64,000 nt of DNA from Mycobacterium kubicae (GTDB lineage: Bacteria; Actinomycetota; Actinomycetes; Mycobacteriales; Mycobacteriaceae), in the NCBI RefSeq assembly GCF_015689175.1, contig NZ_CP065047.1, forward strand, positions 558,001-622,000, in the 5' to 3' direction. The position numbers were made by a program, and so were the translations under genes. This document shows positions 34,928-44,233 of the stretch, piece after piece. The notes beneath the pieces are model-generated. The model was not told the DNA's origin, searched no databases, and saw only the letters and a list, made by a program, of their open reading frames with translations. How positions within the stretch are numbered: position 1 is the stretch's first letter; each line of letters starts with the position of its first letter.

Positions 34928-35665
34928 CTAGGAAATGTTGATCACCAGCGCGGTGATGTTGTCGGGTCCACCCGCATCCCTGGCCGCCGCGATCAGCGCC
35001 GCACAGGCATACCCCGGATCGGGGTTGGCATCCAGAATGTCGCCCATGGAGACCTCGCTCACGACGCCGTGCAGGCCGTCGCTGCACAACAGAATCCGGT
35101 CACCGGAACGCAGCTCCACCGCGCCGCCGTCGGCGTGCGCCGGCGGCTGCATGCCCATGTACTTGGTCACGATGCTGCGGGCACGATGCCGGCCGGTGTC
35201 CGCAGCGTCGACGGCGTGCGCGTCGACCAGCGCTTGCACCAGCGTGTGGTCGCGGGTCAGCCGCCGCAGCTGCCCGTCGCGGCGCAGGTAGGCGCGGCTG
35301 TCGCCGAGGTGGGCGACCAGCGCCCGCGGGCCGGCGATGACGACCGTCACCAGGGTGCTGTTGGCCCCCGCGAACCGGGCATCCTTCTGCGCCTTGGCAT
35401 ACAGATCGTCGGAGAGCTCGGAGACGGCGCGAGCCAGCCGTTCGGCCGCGTCCGGGTAGTCGCGCTGCTCGGGCGGGAGATGGTGGGCGACATATTGCGG
35501 CAGGATGTCGACCATCGTCTGGGCGGCCAGCGCACCGTCTCTGCTGCCGCCTACGCCGTCGGCCACCATGAACAGATACTGATCGTCATCGGTACCCCAG
35601 CGGTCCTGATTGTCCGATCGGTGACAGCCGACGTCGGTTAGCGCCGAATACTCCAGGGGGGACAT
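34928..35665 (-). CDS. PP2C-type serine/threonine protein phosphatase
   Basis: 245 residues. All PP2C metal-binding motifs are present: NQDRW, VADGVGG, AHLGDSRAYL, SDGLHG and GGPDNITA. It removes phosphate from Ser/Thr in the cytoplasm, with Mn2+ or Mg2+. It is the third gene of an operon with php and a FadD, starting 3 bases after the FadD stop. M. tuberculosis has no such gene at this point; its partner kinase is not in view. Confidence 0.9.
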   Translation of the reverse strand: MSPLEYSALTDVGCHRSDNQDRWGTDDDQYLFMVADGVGGSRDGALAAQTMVDILPQYVAHHLPPEQRDYPDAAERLARAVSELSDDLYAKAQKDARFAGANSTLVTVVIAGPRALVAHLGDSRAYLRRDGQLRRLTRDHTLVQALVDAHAVDAADTGRHRARSIVTKYMGMQPPAHADGGAVELRSGDRILLCSDGLHGVVSEVSMGDILDANPDPGYACAALIAAARDAGGPDNITALVINIS

Positions 35666-35668
35666 GGT

Positions 35669-37129
35669 CTAAGCATGCAGCCGCGCGACGACCTCGTCAC
35701 GCACCGCGGACCGGCGGGCCTTGCCCGCGTCGTCGCGCAGCGGACTGTCGACGAACTCCACAGTGCGCGGCACCTTGTAGGCGGCCAGCCGTGACCGCAC
35801 GAGTTCCTGCACGCCGGCCTCGTCGAGCGCGGCTCCGGCGACCGTGTGGACCAGGGCGTACGGCACCTGACCCAGGTCCTCGTCCGGTACGCCCACCACC
35901 AGACACGAGAGCACATCGCGGTGTGCCGACAAGGCGTTCTCGATCTCGGCCGGGTACACGTTGCGGCCGCCGACGGTGAACATGTCCACCCGACGGTCCG
36001 ACAGGTACAGGAACCCGTCGGCGTCGAACCAGCCCAGGTCGCCCAGCGAGTCCCAGCCGTCGCGGCTCTTGGCGGTGGCGCCGATGTAGCGGTAGGTCGG
36101 GTCGCTGCCGGGGGCGGGCCGCATGTAGATCTCCCCCTCCACGCCGGGTGGGCACGGGTTGCCGTCGTCGTCGAGCACCTTCATCTCCCCGGTGACCACC
36201 TGGCCCACCGAACCGGGATGCGCCAGCCACTGCGTCCCGGAGATGAAAGTCATGGCCTGCAACTCGGTGCCGCCGTAGAGCTCCCAGATCACGTCGGGCC
36301 CCAACAGGTCGATCCAGGCCCGCTTGACCGCCGGCGGGCACGGCGCACCCACGTGCCACAACCGCCGGATCGACGACAGGTCATAGGAGTTCGGGTCGGC
36401 GTGGTAGACGGGCAGCAGGCGCTGCATGATCGTCGGCACCAAGATGAGGAAGCTGACACGATGCTCGGTCACCAGCCGCAGAAACTCGGGCGCGTCGAAC
36501 CTGGGCATCAGCACCAGGTGATGTCCCATCAGCAAGGCGATGGTGGCGGTGGTGAAGCCGGTGTTGTGGCTCAACGGCACGGGTAGCAACGTGGTGTCGC
36601 CGTCCTGCGCGCCCATCACATATCCCATCGCCGCCGGGACGCGGCTGTCGCCGCCGGCCTCGATGAGCTTGGGGCGTCCGGTGCTGCCGCCGGAAGCCAA
36701 CGACTTCCACGACGGCGACACCGCCTCGGGCAGCGCCGCATCCGACACCGTCTCCGCCGGCGTGAACCCGCTTGGCACACTGGGGATCCCCGGGCTGGAC
36801 CGGCCGACCAGCAGGGCGCGGGGACGCAGCGCCAGCAGACCTTCGAACTCCGCGTCCGGCAGTCGCGGCGACAGCGGCTGCGGCACCGCGCCCAGCTTCC
36901 AGCACGCCAGCACCGCCTGCGCCCACTCGATGGAGTTGGGCAGCACGATGCTGACGTAGCTGCCGGTGCTCACGCCGTGCTCGGCGTAGGCGTGAGCCAA
37001 TCTGTTGGTGGACCGGTCGAGCTCACCGCGGGTGAGCGTGCGCCCGTCACAGGTGAGGGCGGGTGCGCGGGGATCGGACTGTGCCAGCGCCGAGAGCTGG
37101 GAGGCGATCGTGGGCACCGGCCCGGTCAC
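35669..37129 (-). CDS. Acyl-CoA synthetase / AMP-dependent ligase
   Basis: 486 residues. The P-loop appears as LASGGSTGRPKLIEAGG, a variant with SGGSTGRP. The motifs ELYGGTELQ and LSDRRVDMFTVGGRN follow, and the C-terminal catalytic lysine is in LRDDAGKARRSAVRD. A fatty or cyclic acid substrate is likely. The GTG overlaps the php stop (GTGA). A much longer frame upstream is only a GC effect. Confidence 0.87.
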   Translation of the reverse strand: MTGPVPTIASQLSALAQSDPRAPALTCDGRTLTRGELDRSTNRLAHAYAEHGVSTGSYVSIVLPNSIEWAQAVLACWKLGAVPQPLSPRLPDAEFEGLLALRPRALLVGRSSPGIPSVPSGFTPAETVSDAALPEAVSPSWKSLASGGSTGRPKLIEAGGDSRVPAAMGYVMGAQDGDTTLLPVPLSHNTGFTTATIALLMGHHLVLMPRFDAPEFLRLVTEHRVSFLILVPTIMQRLLPVYHADPNSYDLSSIRRLWHVGAPCPPAVKRAWIDLLGPDVIWELYGGTELQAMTFISGTQWLAHPGSVGQVVTGEMKVLDDDGNPCPPGVEGEIYMRPAPGSDPTYRYIGATAKSRDGWDSLGDLGWFDADGFLYLSDRRVDMFTVGGRNVYPAEIENALSAHRDVLSCLVVGVPDEDLGQVPYALVHTVAGAALDEAGVQELVRSRLAAYKVPRTVEFVDSPLRDDAGKARRSAVRDEVVARLHA

Positions 37130-38106
37130 TCGTAGCCGCCCTGCCGTTCGAAGATGCGGCGCGGGTTGTCGACGAGCATGGTGTGCAGTTGCTCGTCGGT
37201 CACCCCGCGCTCTTTCAGCGCGGGGATCACGTCGTTGTGGATGTGCAGGTAATGCCAGTTCGGTAACACCTGCGGCACGACTTCTTCGGGCAGCGCGTCG
37301 AAATAACAGTTGGCGTCGTGCGACAGCACCATCTTGTCGGCATGACCGCGTTCGCACATCTGGGCCACGATGTTCACCCGGTCCTCGAACGGTGAGATCA
37401 AGTCCAAGCCGAATCGGTCCATGCCTAGATAGGAACCCGAGGCGATCAGTTCTTCCAGGTAGCCGATATCGGTGCTGTCGCCGGAATGCCCGATGACGAC
37501 CCGGCTCAGGTCGACGCCTTCTTCTTCGAAGATCCGTTGCTGATCCAGGCCGCGGCGCAGCCCGGCGTGGGTGTGGGTGGAGATCGGGACGCCGGTGCGT
37601 TTGTGCGCTTGGGCCACCGCCCGCAGCACCCGCTCGACGCCGGGGGTGAGGCCGGGTTCGTCGGTGGCGCACTTGAGGATGCCGGCCTTGACGCCGGTGT
37701 CGGCGATGCCTTGCTCGATGTCGCGCACGAACATGTCGACCATGACCTCGGGACCGTTCAATATGGTGCCCGGGCCGTTGTAGTGGAAGTGAAACGGCAC
37801 GTCGTTGTAGGTGTAAATCCCGGTCGCCACAACGATATTCAGGTCGGTTTGGGCGGCGACCCGGGCGATGCGGGGAATGTAGCGACCCAGCCCGATCACG
37901 GTCAGATCCACGATGCTGTCCACGCCGCGGGACTTCAGCTCGTTGAGCCGCGCGACCGCGTCAGCCACCCGCTTCTCTTCGTCACCCCAGGCTTCGGGAT
38001 AGTTCTGGATGATTTCGGTGGTCATGATGAACACGTGCTCGTGCATGAGCGTGACGCCGAGATTTGCGGTATCGATGGGCCCGCGTGCGGTATTGAGTTC
38101 TGACAC
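37126..38106 (-). CDS. php: Phosphotriesterase-like lactonase Php
   Basis: 326 residues, identical length to Rv0230c. Binuclear metal amidohydrolase fold of the PTE/PLL family: HEHVF near the N-terminus, the bridging-lysine region GVKAGILKCA, histidines in ISTHTHAG and VIGHSGDSTD, and the late metal aspartate in LSHDANC. PLL enzymes hydrolyse lactones and, weakly, organophosphates. The GTG start is leaderless type, 7 bases after a TAGCAT element. The gene leads an operon with FadD and PP2C genes. Confidence 0.93.
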   Translation of the reverse strand: MSELNTARGPIDTANLGVTLMHEHVFIMTTEIIQNYPEAWGDEEKRVADAVARLNELKSRGVDSIVDLTVIGLGRYIPRIARVAAQTDLNIVVATGIYTYNDVPFHFHYNGPGTILNGPEVMVDMFVRDIEQGIADTGVKAGILKCATDEPGLTPGVERVLRAVAQAHKRTGVPISTHTHAGLRRGLDQQRIFEEEGVDLSRVVIGHSGDSTDIGYLEELIASGSYLGMDRFGLDLISPFEDRVNIVAQMCERGHADKMVLSHDANCYFDALPEEVVPQVLPNWHYLHIHNDVIPALKERGVTDEQLHTMLVDNPRRIFERQGGYE

Positions 38107-38113
38107 GCCACCG

Positions 38114-38119
38114 ATGCTA
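38114..38119 (-). promoter_or_regulatory. -10 element of leaderless php promoter
   Basis: TAGCAT on the minus strand, 7 bases before the GTG at 38106. Confidence 0.55.
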
Positions 38120-38152
38120 AGTCGCTGCGGCGGTTCGCCGACAGTGCAAATT

Positions 38153-38183
38153 TTGAGCTGACGTGAACGGGGTCACGTACGCT
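38153..38183 (+). promoter_or_regulatory. fadE4 promoter
   Basis: TTGAGC at 38153-38158 and TACGCT at 38178-38183, spacer 19. This places the start of the transcript near 38190, downstream of an alternative GTG at 38163, and supports the ATG at 38223. Confidence 0.45.
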
Positions 38184-38222
38184 CAGCTCGTCCTCGATCC
38201 GCACGCCCCGGGAGCCACCCTC

Positions 38223-39932
38223 ATGCTGCTCAACCCCAACCGCCTGCAACGCAAGTACCCGGACGGCCGGTCGGGCGAGATCATGGCGTCGACGGTGGAG
38301 TTCTTCGAGTCCCGCGGCAAGGCGCGACTCAAGCACGACGACCACGAGCGGGCGTGGTACTCGGAGTTTCTCGACCACGTCGCCCGCGAGCGGATCTTCG
38401 CTTCCCTGCTGACCCCGGCCCAGTACGGTGCGGACGACTGCCGCTGGGACACCTACCGGATCAGCGAGTTCGCCGAGATCATCGGCTTCTATGGGCTGAG
38501 CTACTGGTACCCGTTCCAGGTGACGGCGCTGGGTCTGGGTCCGATCTGGATGAGCGGCAACGAGGACGCCAAACGCAAGGCCGCCGCGCAGCTCGAGGCC
38601 GGAGAGGTGTTCGCGTTCGGCCTGTCCGAGCAGACGCACGGCGCCGACGTCTACCAGACCGACCTCATCCTCACCCCGTCGGAAAACGGCGGCTGGACCG
38701 CGAACGGCGAAAAGTACTACATCGGCAACGCCAACGTCGCGCGCATGGTCTCGACCTTCGGCAAGATCGCCGGCACGTCAGGAGACCCGGAGTATGTCTT
38801 CTTCGCCGCCGATTCCCAGCACGAGCGGTTCGAGGTGATCAAGAACGTGGTCAACTCGCAGAACTTCGTCGCCAACTACGCGTTGCACGACTACCCGGTC
38901 ACCGAAGCCGACATCCTGCACCGCGGTCCCGAGGCCTTCCACGCCGCCCTCAACACGGTCAACGTCTGCAAGTACAACCTGGGCTGGGGCGCGATCGGCA
39001 TGTGCACCCACGCCCTGTACGAGTCGATCACCCACGCCTCCAACCGCATCCTGTACGGCAACCTCGTCACCGACTTCAGCCATGTCCGGCGCCTGCTCAC
39101 CGACGCCTACGCGCGGCTGGTCGCCATGCGACTGGTGGCCACCCGCGCCTGCGACTACATGCGCAGCGCTTCGGCGCAGGACCGCCGCTATCTGCTCTAC
39201 AGCCCGTTGACCAAGGCCAAGATCACCAGCGAGGGCGAGCGCGTCATCACCGCCCTGTGGGATGTGATCGCCGCCAAGGGCGTGGAGAAAGACACCTTCT
39301 TCGAGACGGTGGCCCGCGAGATCGGGCTGCTGCCCCGCCTGGAAGGCACCGTGCACATCAACATCGGGCTGCTCGGCAAGTTCATGCCGAACTACTTGTT
39401 CGCCCCGGACGCCGCGCTGCCACTCATCGGGCGCCGCGACGACGCCGCCGACGACACCTTCCTGTTCCAGCAGGGCCCGACCGGCGGTCTGGGCAAGGTG
39501 CGGTTCCACGACTGGCGCGCGCCGTTCGACAGCTACGGCCACCTGCCCAACGTCGCGCTGCTACGCGAGCAGATCGACGTACTCACCGAAATGCTGGCCA
39601 CCGCGACCCCGGACGCCGCGCAACAGAAGGACATCGACTTCGCCTTCGGCGTCGGGCAACTGTTCGCGACCGTGCCCTATGCCCAACTCATCCTCGAAGA
39701 AGCGCCGCTGTCCGGGGTCGACGAGGCGCTGCTCGACGAGATGTTCGCTGTGCTCATCCGCGACTTCAACACCTTCGCCGTCGAACTCAGCGACAAGGCC
39801 GCCACCACCGACGAGCAGGCCCGCCACGCGTTGCGGATGATCCGCCGCCCGGCCCATGACCCGGCCCGCTACGACCAGATCTGGAAAGACCACGTGCTGC
39901 CCCTCAACGGCGCCTACCAGATGCGGCCGTAG
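38223..39932 (+). CDS. fadE4: Acyl-CoA dehydrogenase FadE4
   Basis: 569 residues; M. tuberculosis FadE4 has 568. It belongs to the acyl-CoA dehydrogenase/oxidase superfamily and introduces the 2,3-double bond with FAD. FAD-binding is seen in FGLSEQTHGADVYQTD and the C-terminal helical domain follows. The ATG at 38223 has GGGAG at a good distance (8 bases) and lies downstream of the predicted promoter. The divergent php operon begins 116 bases away. Confidence 0.9.
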   Translation: MLLNPNRLQRKYPDGRSGEIMASTVEFFESRGKARLKHDDHERAWYSEFLDHVARERIFASLLTPAQYGADDCRWDTYRISEFAEIIGFYGLSYWYPFQVTALGLGPIWMSGNEDAKRKAAAQLEAGEVFAFGLSEQTHGADVYQTDLILTPSENGGWTANGEKYYIGNANVARMVSTFGKIAGTSGDPEYVFFAADSQHERFEVIKNVVNSQNFVANYALHDYPVTEADILHRGPEAFHAALNTVNVCKYNLGWGAIGMCTHALYESITHASNRILYGNLVTDFSHVRRLLTDAYARLVAMRLVATRACDYMRSASAQDRRYLLYSPLTKAKITSEGERVITALWDVIAAKGVEKDTFFETVAREIGLLPRLEGTVHINIGLLGKFMPNYLFAPDAALPLIGRRDDAADDTFLFQQGPTGGLGKVRFHDWRAPFDSYGHLPNVALLREQIDVLTEMLATATPDAAQQKDIDFAFGVGQLFATVPYAQLILEEAPLSGVDEALLDEMFAVLIRDFNTFAVELSDKAATTDEQARHALRMIRRPAHDPARYDQIWKDHVLPLNGAYQMRP

Positions 39933-39966
39933 CAGGCCCGGCGCGCCCTCCCGCACCGGTCTAACC

Positions 39967-39994
39967 TTGACTGTGAGGCCGGTCACAGTACTAT
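39967..39994 (+). promoter_or_regulatory. Promoter of the TetR-R2-like oxidase operon
   Basis: TTGACT at 39967-39972 and TACTAT at 39989-39994, spacer 16, a near-consensus SigA promoter. The start would be at about 40000. A CRP-type site fills the spacer and a palindrome overlaps the -10. Confidence 0.7.
39972..39987. promoter_or_regulatory. CRP-type site
   Basis: TGTGA-GGCCGG-TCACA is a perfect TGTGA-N6-TCACA, the site of the cAMP receptor protein (Rv3676 in M. tuberculosis). It lies between -35 and -10, a position where binding should repress. Confidence 0.7.
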
Positions 39995-40007
39995 GACCAG
40001 TGGTCAT
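39993..40007. promoter_or_regulatory. TetR operator, perfect palindrome
   Basis: ATGACCA-G-TGGTCAT, a perfect 15-base palindrome over the end of the -10 and the transcription start, the usual place for autorepression by the TetR gene that follows. Confidence 0.65.
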
Positions 40008-40026
40008 CGGAGCGAGGGAGGCCGCA

Positions 40027-40719
40027 TTGCCGACGGTGACTTGGGCACGGCTGGATCCCGCCCGCCGGGCCGCGATCGTGGAAGCCGCCGAAGCCGAGTT
40101 CGGCGCGCACGGATTCTCCCAAGGCAGCCTCAACGTCATCGCCCGCCGGGCCGGCGTCGCCAAAGGCAGTCTGTTCCAGTACTTCGCGGACAAGCGGGAC
40201 TTCTACGCCTACATCACCGACATCGCCAGCTTGCGGATCCGCGCCTACGTCGAGGACATCATCCGTGCCCTGGACCCCAGCCGGCCCTTCTTCGAGTTCC
40301 TCACCGACCTGCTCGACGCCTGGGTCGCCTATTACGCCGAGCATCCCCGGGAACGAGCCCTGCACGCAGCGGTGACGCTGGAGGTCGACACCGAGGCACG
40401 CATCAGTGTGCGCAGCGTCAGCCACCGGCACTACCTGGAGGTACTCCGGCCGCTGGTGCGCGACGCCCTGGCCCGCGGTGACCTGCGTCCGGACTCCGAT
40501 ACCGACGTGCTGCTGTCGCTGCTGCTGTTGATCTTTCCGCACCTGGCGCTGGCCCCGTACATGCGCGGGCTGGACCCCATCCTGGGCCTGGACGAGCCGA
40601 CACCCGAACAACCGGCCCTGGCGGTACGCCGGTTGGTCGCCGTGCTGTCGGCCGCCTTCTCGCCCTGCGCCGACCCGGCCCTCACCCCAGCCCACACACG
40701 ATCTGAGGAGGTCACATGA
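40027..40719 (+). CDS. TetR family regulator (Rv0232-like)
   Basis: 230 residues from a TTG start; Rv0232 has 229. [30 protein letters not shown]. The TTG has GGGAGG at a good distance. A GTG at 40000 coincides with the predicted transcription start and would be a leaderless start, adding 9 residues; both may be used. The stop overlaps the start of the first oxidase gene (ATGA), so it probably regulates the two R2-like oxidases. Confidence 0.88.
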   Translation: MPTVTWARLDPARRAAIVEAAEAEFGAHGFSQGSLNVIARRAGVAKGSLFQYFADKRDFYAYITDIASLRIRAYVEDIIRALDPSRPFFEFLTDLLDAWVAYYAEHPRERALHAAVTLEVDTEARISVRSVSHRHYLEVLRPLVRDALARGDLRPDSDTDVLLSLLLLIFPHLALAPYMRGLDPILGLDEPTPEQPALAVRRLVAVLSAAFSPCADPALTPAHTRSEEVT

Positions 40720-41657
40720 CACGCACATGCTCGGGCTCGCTTGCCCGGGGCGGGCTGAATTGGAACAGCCTGCCGATGAAACTTTTCGCCGGCGGCAACG
40801 CCAAGTTCTGGGATCCGGCCGACATCGACTTCTCCCGCGACCGGGCCGACTGGGAGTCGCTCACCGACGTCGAACGCGATTACGCCACCCGGTTGTGCGC
40901 CCAGTTCATCGCCGGTGAGGAAGCGGTCACCGAGGACATCCAGCCGTTCATGGCCGCCATGCGCGCCGAAGGACGACTCGGCGACGAGATGTATCTGACG
41001 CAGTTCGCGTTCGAGGAGGCCAAGCACACCCAGGTATTCCGGATGTGGCTGGACGCCGTCGGCATGACTGACGACCTGCATGGGTACCTCGAGGAGCTGC
41101 CCGCCTACCGGCAGATGTTCTACGACGTGCTGCCAGACAGCCTCGAGGCGTTGGCCAGTGACCCGTCGCCGGCCGCGCAGGTGCGAGCGTCGGTGACCTA
41201 CAACCACATCGTGGAAGGAATGCTGGCGCTGACCGGCTACTACGCCTGGCACAAGATCTGCATCGACCGGGGCATCCTGCCCGGCATGCAGCAACTGGTG
41301 CGCCACATCAGCGACGACGAGCGGCGCCACATGGCATGGGGCACCTTCACCTGCCGGCGCCACGTCGCCGCCGACGACGCCAACTGGACGGTGTTCGAGA
41401 CCCGGATGAACGAGCTCATCCCGCTGGCGCTGCAACTCACCGAGGATGGCTTCGCCCTCTACGGCGACCCGATGCCGTTCGACCTCTCCAAGGACGAGTT
41501 CATGCAGTACTCCGCCGATAAAGGGATGCGGCGCTTCGGCACCATCAGCAGCGCTCGCGGCCGACCGCTGGAGGAGATCGACCTCGACTACTCCCCGCTG
41601 CAGTTGGAGGACACCTTCGCCGACGAGGACCAGAAGGTTCTCGCCGCCTCGGCGTAA
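40716..41657 (+). CDS. nrdB: R2-like ligand-binding oxidase (NrdB-like), copy 1
   Basis: 313 residues. The metal-site residues of the Mn/Fe R2-like ligand-binding oxidase Rv0233 are all present: Glu68, Glu101, His104, Glu167, Glu202 and His205, together with Val71 and Tyr162, the pair that forms the ether cross-link. In M. tuberculosis the protein binds a long fatty-acid-like ligand and is not a true ribonucleotide reductase subunit. ATGA overlap with the TetR gene. A second copy follows. Confidence 0.93.
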   Translation: MTRTCSGSLARGGLNWNSLPMKLFAGGNAKFWDPADIDFSRDRADWESLTDVERDYATRLCAQFIAGEEAVTEDIQPFMAAMRAEGRLGDEMYLTQFAFEEAKHTQVFRMWLDAVGMTDDLHGYLEELPAYRQMFYDVLPDSLEALASDPSPAAQVRASVTYNHIVEGMLALTGYYAWHKICIDRGILPGMQQLVRHISDDERRHMAWGTFTCRRHVAADDANWTVFETRMNELIPLALQLTEDGFALYGDPMPFDLSKDEFMQYSADKGMRRFGTISSARGRPLEEIDLDYSPLQLEDTFADEDQKVLAASA

Positions 41658-41725
41658 CTCCGCGTACCTGCGCAAGCCGGCCGAAAGGTGGCGCACAGTG
41701 GCTGTGCGGCGTGGGGCCGCCTGAA

Positions 41726-41731
41726 TAGCGT
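41726..41731 (+). promoter_or_regulatory. Possible -10 between the oxidase copies
   Basis: TAGCGT in the 132-base gap, with no clear -35; the second copy may have its own promoter. Confidence 0.3.
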
Positions 41732-41789
41732 CGGGGGAGCACCCGGGACGACCGAGGTAATCACCCCGCTGACGTGAAGGAACCCCACC

Positions 41790-42731
41790 ATGACACGCAC
41801 ACGTTACGGCTCGCTCGGGATGGGCGGCCTCAACTGGGAAAGTCTGCCGCTGCGGCTGTTCGCCAAAGGCAACGCGAAGTTCTGGGATCCCGCGGAGATC
41901 GACCTCTCGCGGGATCGGGCGGACTGGGAGGCGCTGTCGGACCCAGAACGCGACTACGCCACCCGGTTGTGCGCCCAGTTCGTCGCCGGCGAGGAAGCGG
42001 TCACCGAGGACATCCAGCCGTTCCTGGCCGCCATGCGGGCCGAAGGCCGGCTGGGCGACGAGATGTACCTGACCCAGTTCGCCTTCGAGGAGGCCAAGCA
42101 CACTCAGGTGTTCCGGATGTGGCTGGATGCGGTCGGCATGACCCAGGACCTGCATCACTACCTCGACGCGCTGCCGGCCTACCGGCAGATCTTCAACGAG
42201 GAGTTGCCATCCTCGCTCAACGCCTTGGTGGCCGACCCCTCACCGGCTGCCCAGGTGCGGGCGTCGGTGACCTACAACCACGTCGTGGAAGGAATGTTGG
42301 CGCTGACCGGCTATTACGCCTGGCACAAGATCTGTGTCGACCGCGGCATTCTGCCGGGCATGCGAGAGATCGTCCGACGCATCGGTGACGACGAGCGGCG
42401 CCACATGGCGTGGGGCACCTTCACCTGCCGGCGCCACGTCGCCGTCGACGACGCCAATTGGGCGGTGTTCGAGTCGCGGATGAACGAACTCATCCCGCTG
42501 GGACTGCGCGGCACCGATGAGAATTTCGCCCTGTACGGCGACCCGATGCCCTTCGACCTCTCCCTGGACGACTTCCAGAAGTACGCCGCGGACAAGGCTT
42601 CCCGCCGCTTCGGCACCATCAGCAGCGCGCGTGGGCGACCGCTGCAGGAGATCGACCTCGACTACTCCCCGCTGCAGCTGGAGGACGCCTTCGCCGACGA
42701 GGACCAAAAGGCCCTCGCCGCGTCTGCCTGA
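41790..42731 (+). CDS. R2-like ligand-binding oxidase (NrdB-like), copy 2
   Basis: 313 residues, same length as copy 1 and similar throughout. The same residues are kept at the metal site (Glu68, Glu101, His104, Glu167, Glu202, His205) and cross-link (Val71, Tyr162). Differences cluster in the segment near 120-145 and 190-260, where the ligand channel and dimer surface may lie. It starts with a GAAGGA ribosome site. A tandem duplicate of the Rv0233-type gene; M. tuberculosis has one copy here. Confidence 0.93.
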   Translation: MTRTRYGSLGMGGLNWESLPLRLFAKGNAKFWDPAEIDLSRDRADWEALSDPERDYATRLCAQFVAGEEAVTEDIQPFLAAMRAEGRLGDEMYLTQFAFEEAKHTQVFRMWLDAVGMTQDLHHYLDALPAYRQIFNEELPSSLNALVADPSPAAQVRASVTYNHVVEGMLALTGYYAWHKICVDRGILPGMREIVRRIGDDERRHMAWGTFTCRRHVAVDDANWAVFESRMNELIPLGLRGTDENFALYGDPMPFDLSLDDFQKYAADKASRRFGTISSARGRPLQEIDLDYSPLQLEDAFADEDQKALAASA

Positions 42732-42738
42732 GTGGCGG

Positions 42739-44145
42739 TCACTCGACCTTCTTCTCGTCGGCGGTGTCGGGCTTGCCGATCCACACCGTCTTGACGTTGC
42801 AGAACTCGCGGATGCCCTGACCCGCGAGTTCGCGGCCGTAACCGGACCGCTTGACGCCACCGAACGGCAATTCGGGGTAGGACACCGTCATGCCGTTGAT
42901 GAACACCTGCCCGGCCTCGATGTCGTCGATGAACCGCTGCTGCTCGGCCTCGTCGCTGGTCCAGGCGTTGGAGCCGAGCCCGAAGGTGGTGGCGTTGGCG
43001 ATCTCGATGGCCTCGTCGATGTCCGCGGCCTTGTACACCGACGCGACGGGCCCGAACACCTCCTCGGTGTAGAGCGCCATGTCCTTGGTGATGTCGGTGA
43101 CCACCGTCGGCGGGTAGAACCAGCCCGGCCGGTCGAGACGCTCGCCGCCGCAGCGCGCCACCGCACCGGCCGCCACGGCGTCCTCCACCTGCTTGGCGAC
43201 CTCGTCGCGGCCCGATTCGGTGGCCAGCGGGCCGACGTCGACGTCGGGGTCGGTGGGGTCGCCGACCTTCAGCGCCTGAATCTTCTCGACGAACTTCTCC
43301 ACAAACTCGTCGTAGATGTCGGCGTGCGCGATGAACCGCTTGGCCGCGATGCAGGACTGGCCGTTGTTCTGGGTGCGGGCGGTGACGGCGGTCTTGACCG
43401 CGGCGTCGAGATCGGCCGAGGGCATCACGATGAACGGGTCGCTGCCGCCGAGTTCGAGCACGCTGGGCTTGATCTCTTCACCGGCGATGGCGCCGACGGA
43501 TTGTCCGGCCGGCTCGCTGCCGGTCAGCGTGGCCGCGGCGACGCGCTTGTCGCGCAGGATGGTCTCCACGGCGCTGGAGGGGACCAGCAGCGTCTGGAAA
43601 CAGCCGTCCGGGAAGCCGCCGCGGGCGATGACGTCGGCCAGATACAGCGCGGTCTGCGGCACGTTGGACGCGTGCTTGAGGATGCCGACGTTGCCCGCCA
43701 TCAGCGCCGGGGCGGCGAAGCGCACCGCCTGCCACAGCGGGAAGTTCCACGGCATCACGGCCAGCACCACGCCCAGCGGCTGGTAGCGCGCGTATGCCTG
43801 GGCGGCTTTGACCTTGCCGGCGTCCGCCGGCTCGTCGGCGAGCAGCTTCTCGGCGTTCTCGGCGTAGTAGCGAAAACCGCTGGCGGACTTGATCACCTCG
43901 GCCTTGGCGGAGGCCAACGTCTTACCCATCTCGAGGGTCATCAGGGCTGCGGTTTCGTCGGCCTCGGCCTCGAGGAGGTCGGCCGTGGCGTTGGCCCACT
44001 CGGCGCGCTGGGCATAGCTGGTGCGGCGATAGTCCTGGAAACGCTCGTAGGCGCGGGCGATCGCGTCCTGAACTTCCTGATCCGTCGCCGGCTTGAAGGT
44101 TTTGATGGTCTCGCCGGTGGCCGGGTTGATGGTGGCGATGGGCAC
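42739..44145 (-). CDS. gabD1: Succinate-semialdehyde dehydrogenase GabD1
   Basis: 468-residue NADP-type aldehyde dehydrogenase. Catalytic cysteine in NNGQSCIAAKR, general base in LELGGSDPF. Resembles Rv0234c, which oxidises succinic semialdehyde to succinate. It is convergent with the R2-like oxidases and divergent from an acetolactate-synthase-like gene. Confidence 0.9.
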   Translation of the reverse strand: MPIATINPATGETIKTFKPATDQEVQDAIARAYERFQDYRRTSYAQRAEWANATADLLEAEADETAALMTLEMGKTLASAKAEVIKSASGFRYYAENAEKLLADEPADAGKVKAAQAYARYQPLGVVLAVMPWNFPLWQAVRFAAPALMAGNVGILKHASNVPQTALYLADVIARGGFPDGCFQTLLVPSSAVETILRDKRVAAATLTGSEPAGQSVGAIAGEEIKPSVLELGGSDPFIVMPSADLDAAVKTAVTARTQNNGQSCIAAKRFIAHADIYDEFVEKFVEKIQALKVGDPTDPDVDVGPLATESGRDEVAKQVEDAVAAGAVARCGGERLDRPGWFYPPTVVTDITKDMALYTEEVFGPVASVYKAADIDEAIEIANATTFGLGSNAWTSDEAEQQRFIDDIEAGQVFINGMTVSYPELPFGGVKRSGYGRELAGQGIREFCNVKTVWIGKPDTADEKKVE

Positions 44146-44181
44146 GCTGGCCCTCCTTCATCTGCGTTCGTCGGGTACTAG

Positions 44182-44192
44182 TAAACCGTTTA
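44182..44192. promoter_or_regulatory. Perfect palindrome between gabD1 and the acetolactate-synthase-like gene
   Basis: TAAAC-C-GTTTA, 11 bases, in an 88-base divergent gap. A -10-like TATCGT follows at about 44206-44211. The bound regulator is unknown. Confidence 0.35.
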
Positions 44193-44233
44193 ACGTCCAG
44201 CCTGCCACTATCGTTGCCAAAGGGAGGTGGCGG

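Noticed and set aside
35669..37672. Extended N-terminus of the acyl-CoA synthetase
   Set aside because: The 181 extra codons overlap php and are arginine-rich. The GTG in the GTGA overlap gives the correct family start.
40000..40026. GTG 40000 as sole TetR start
   Set aside because: It coincides with the predicted transcription start and could be a leaderless start, but the TTG at 40027 has a strong ribosome site and gives the usual length, so I chose the latter.
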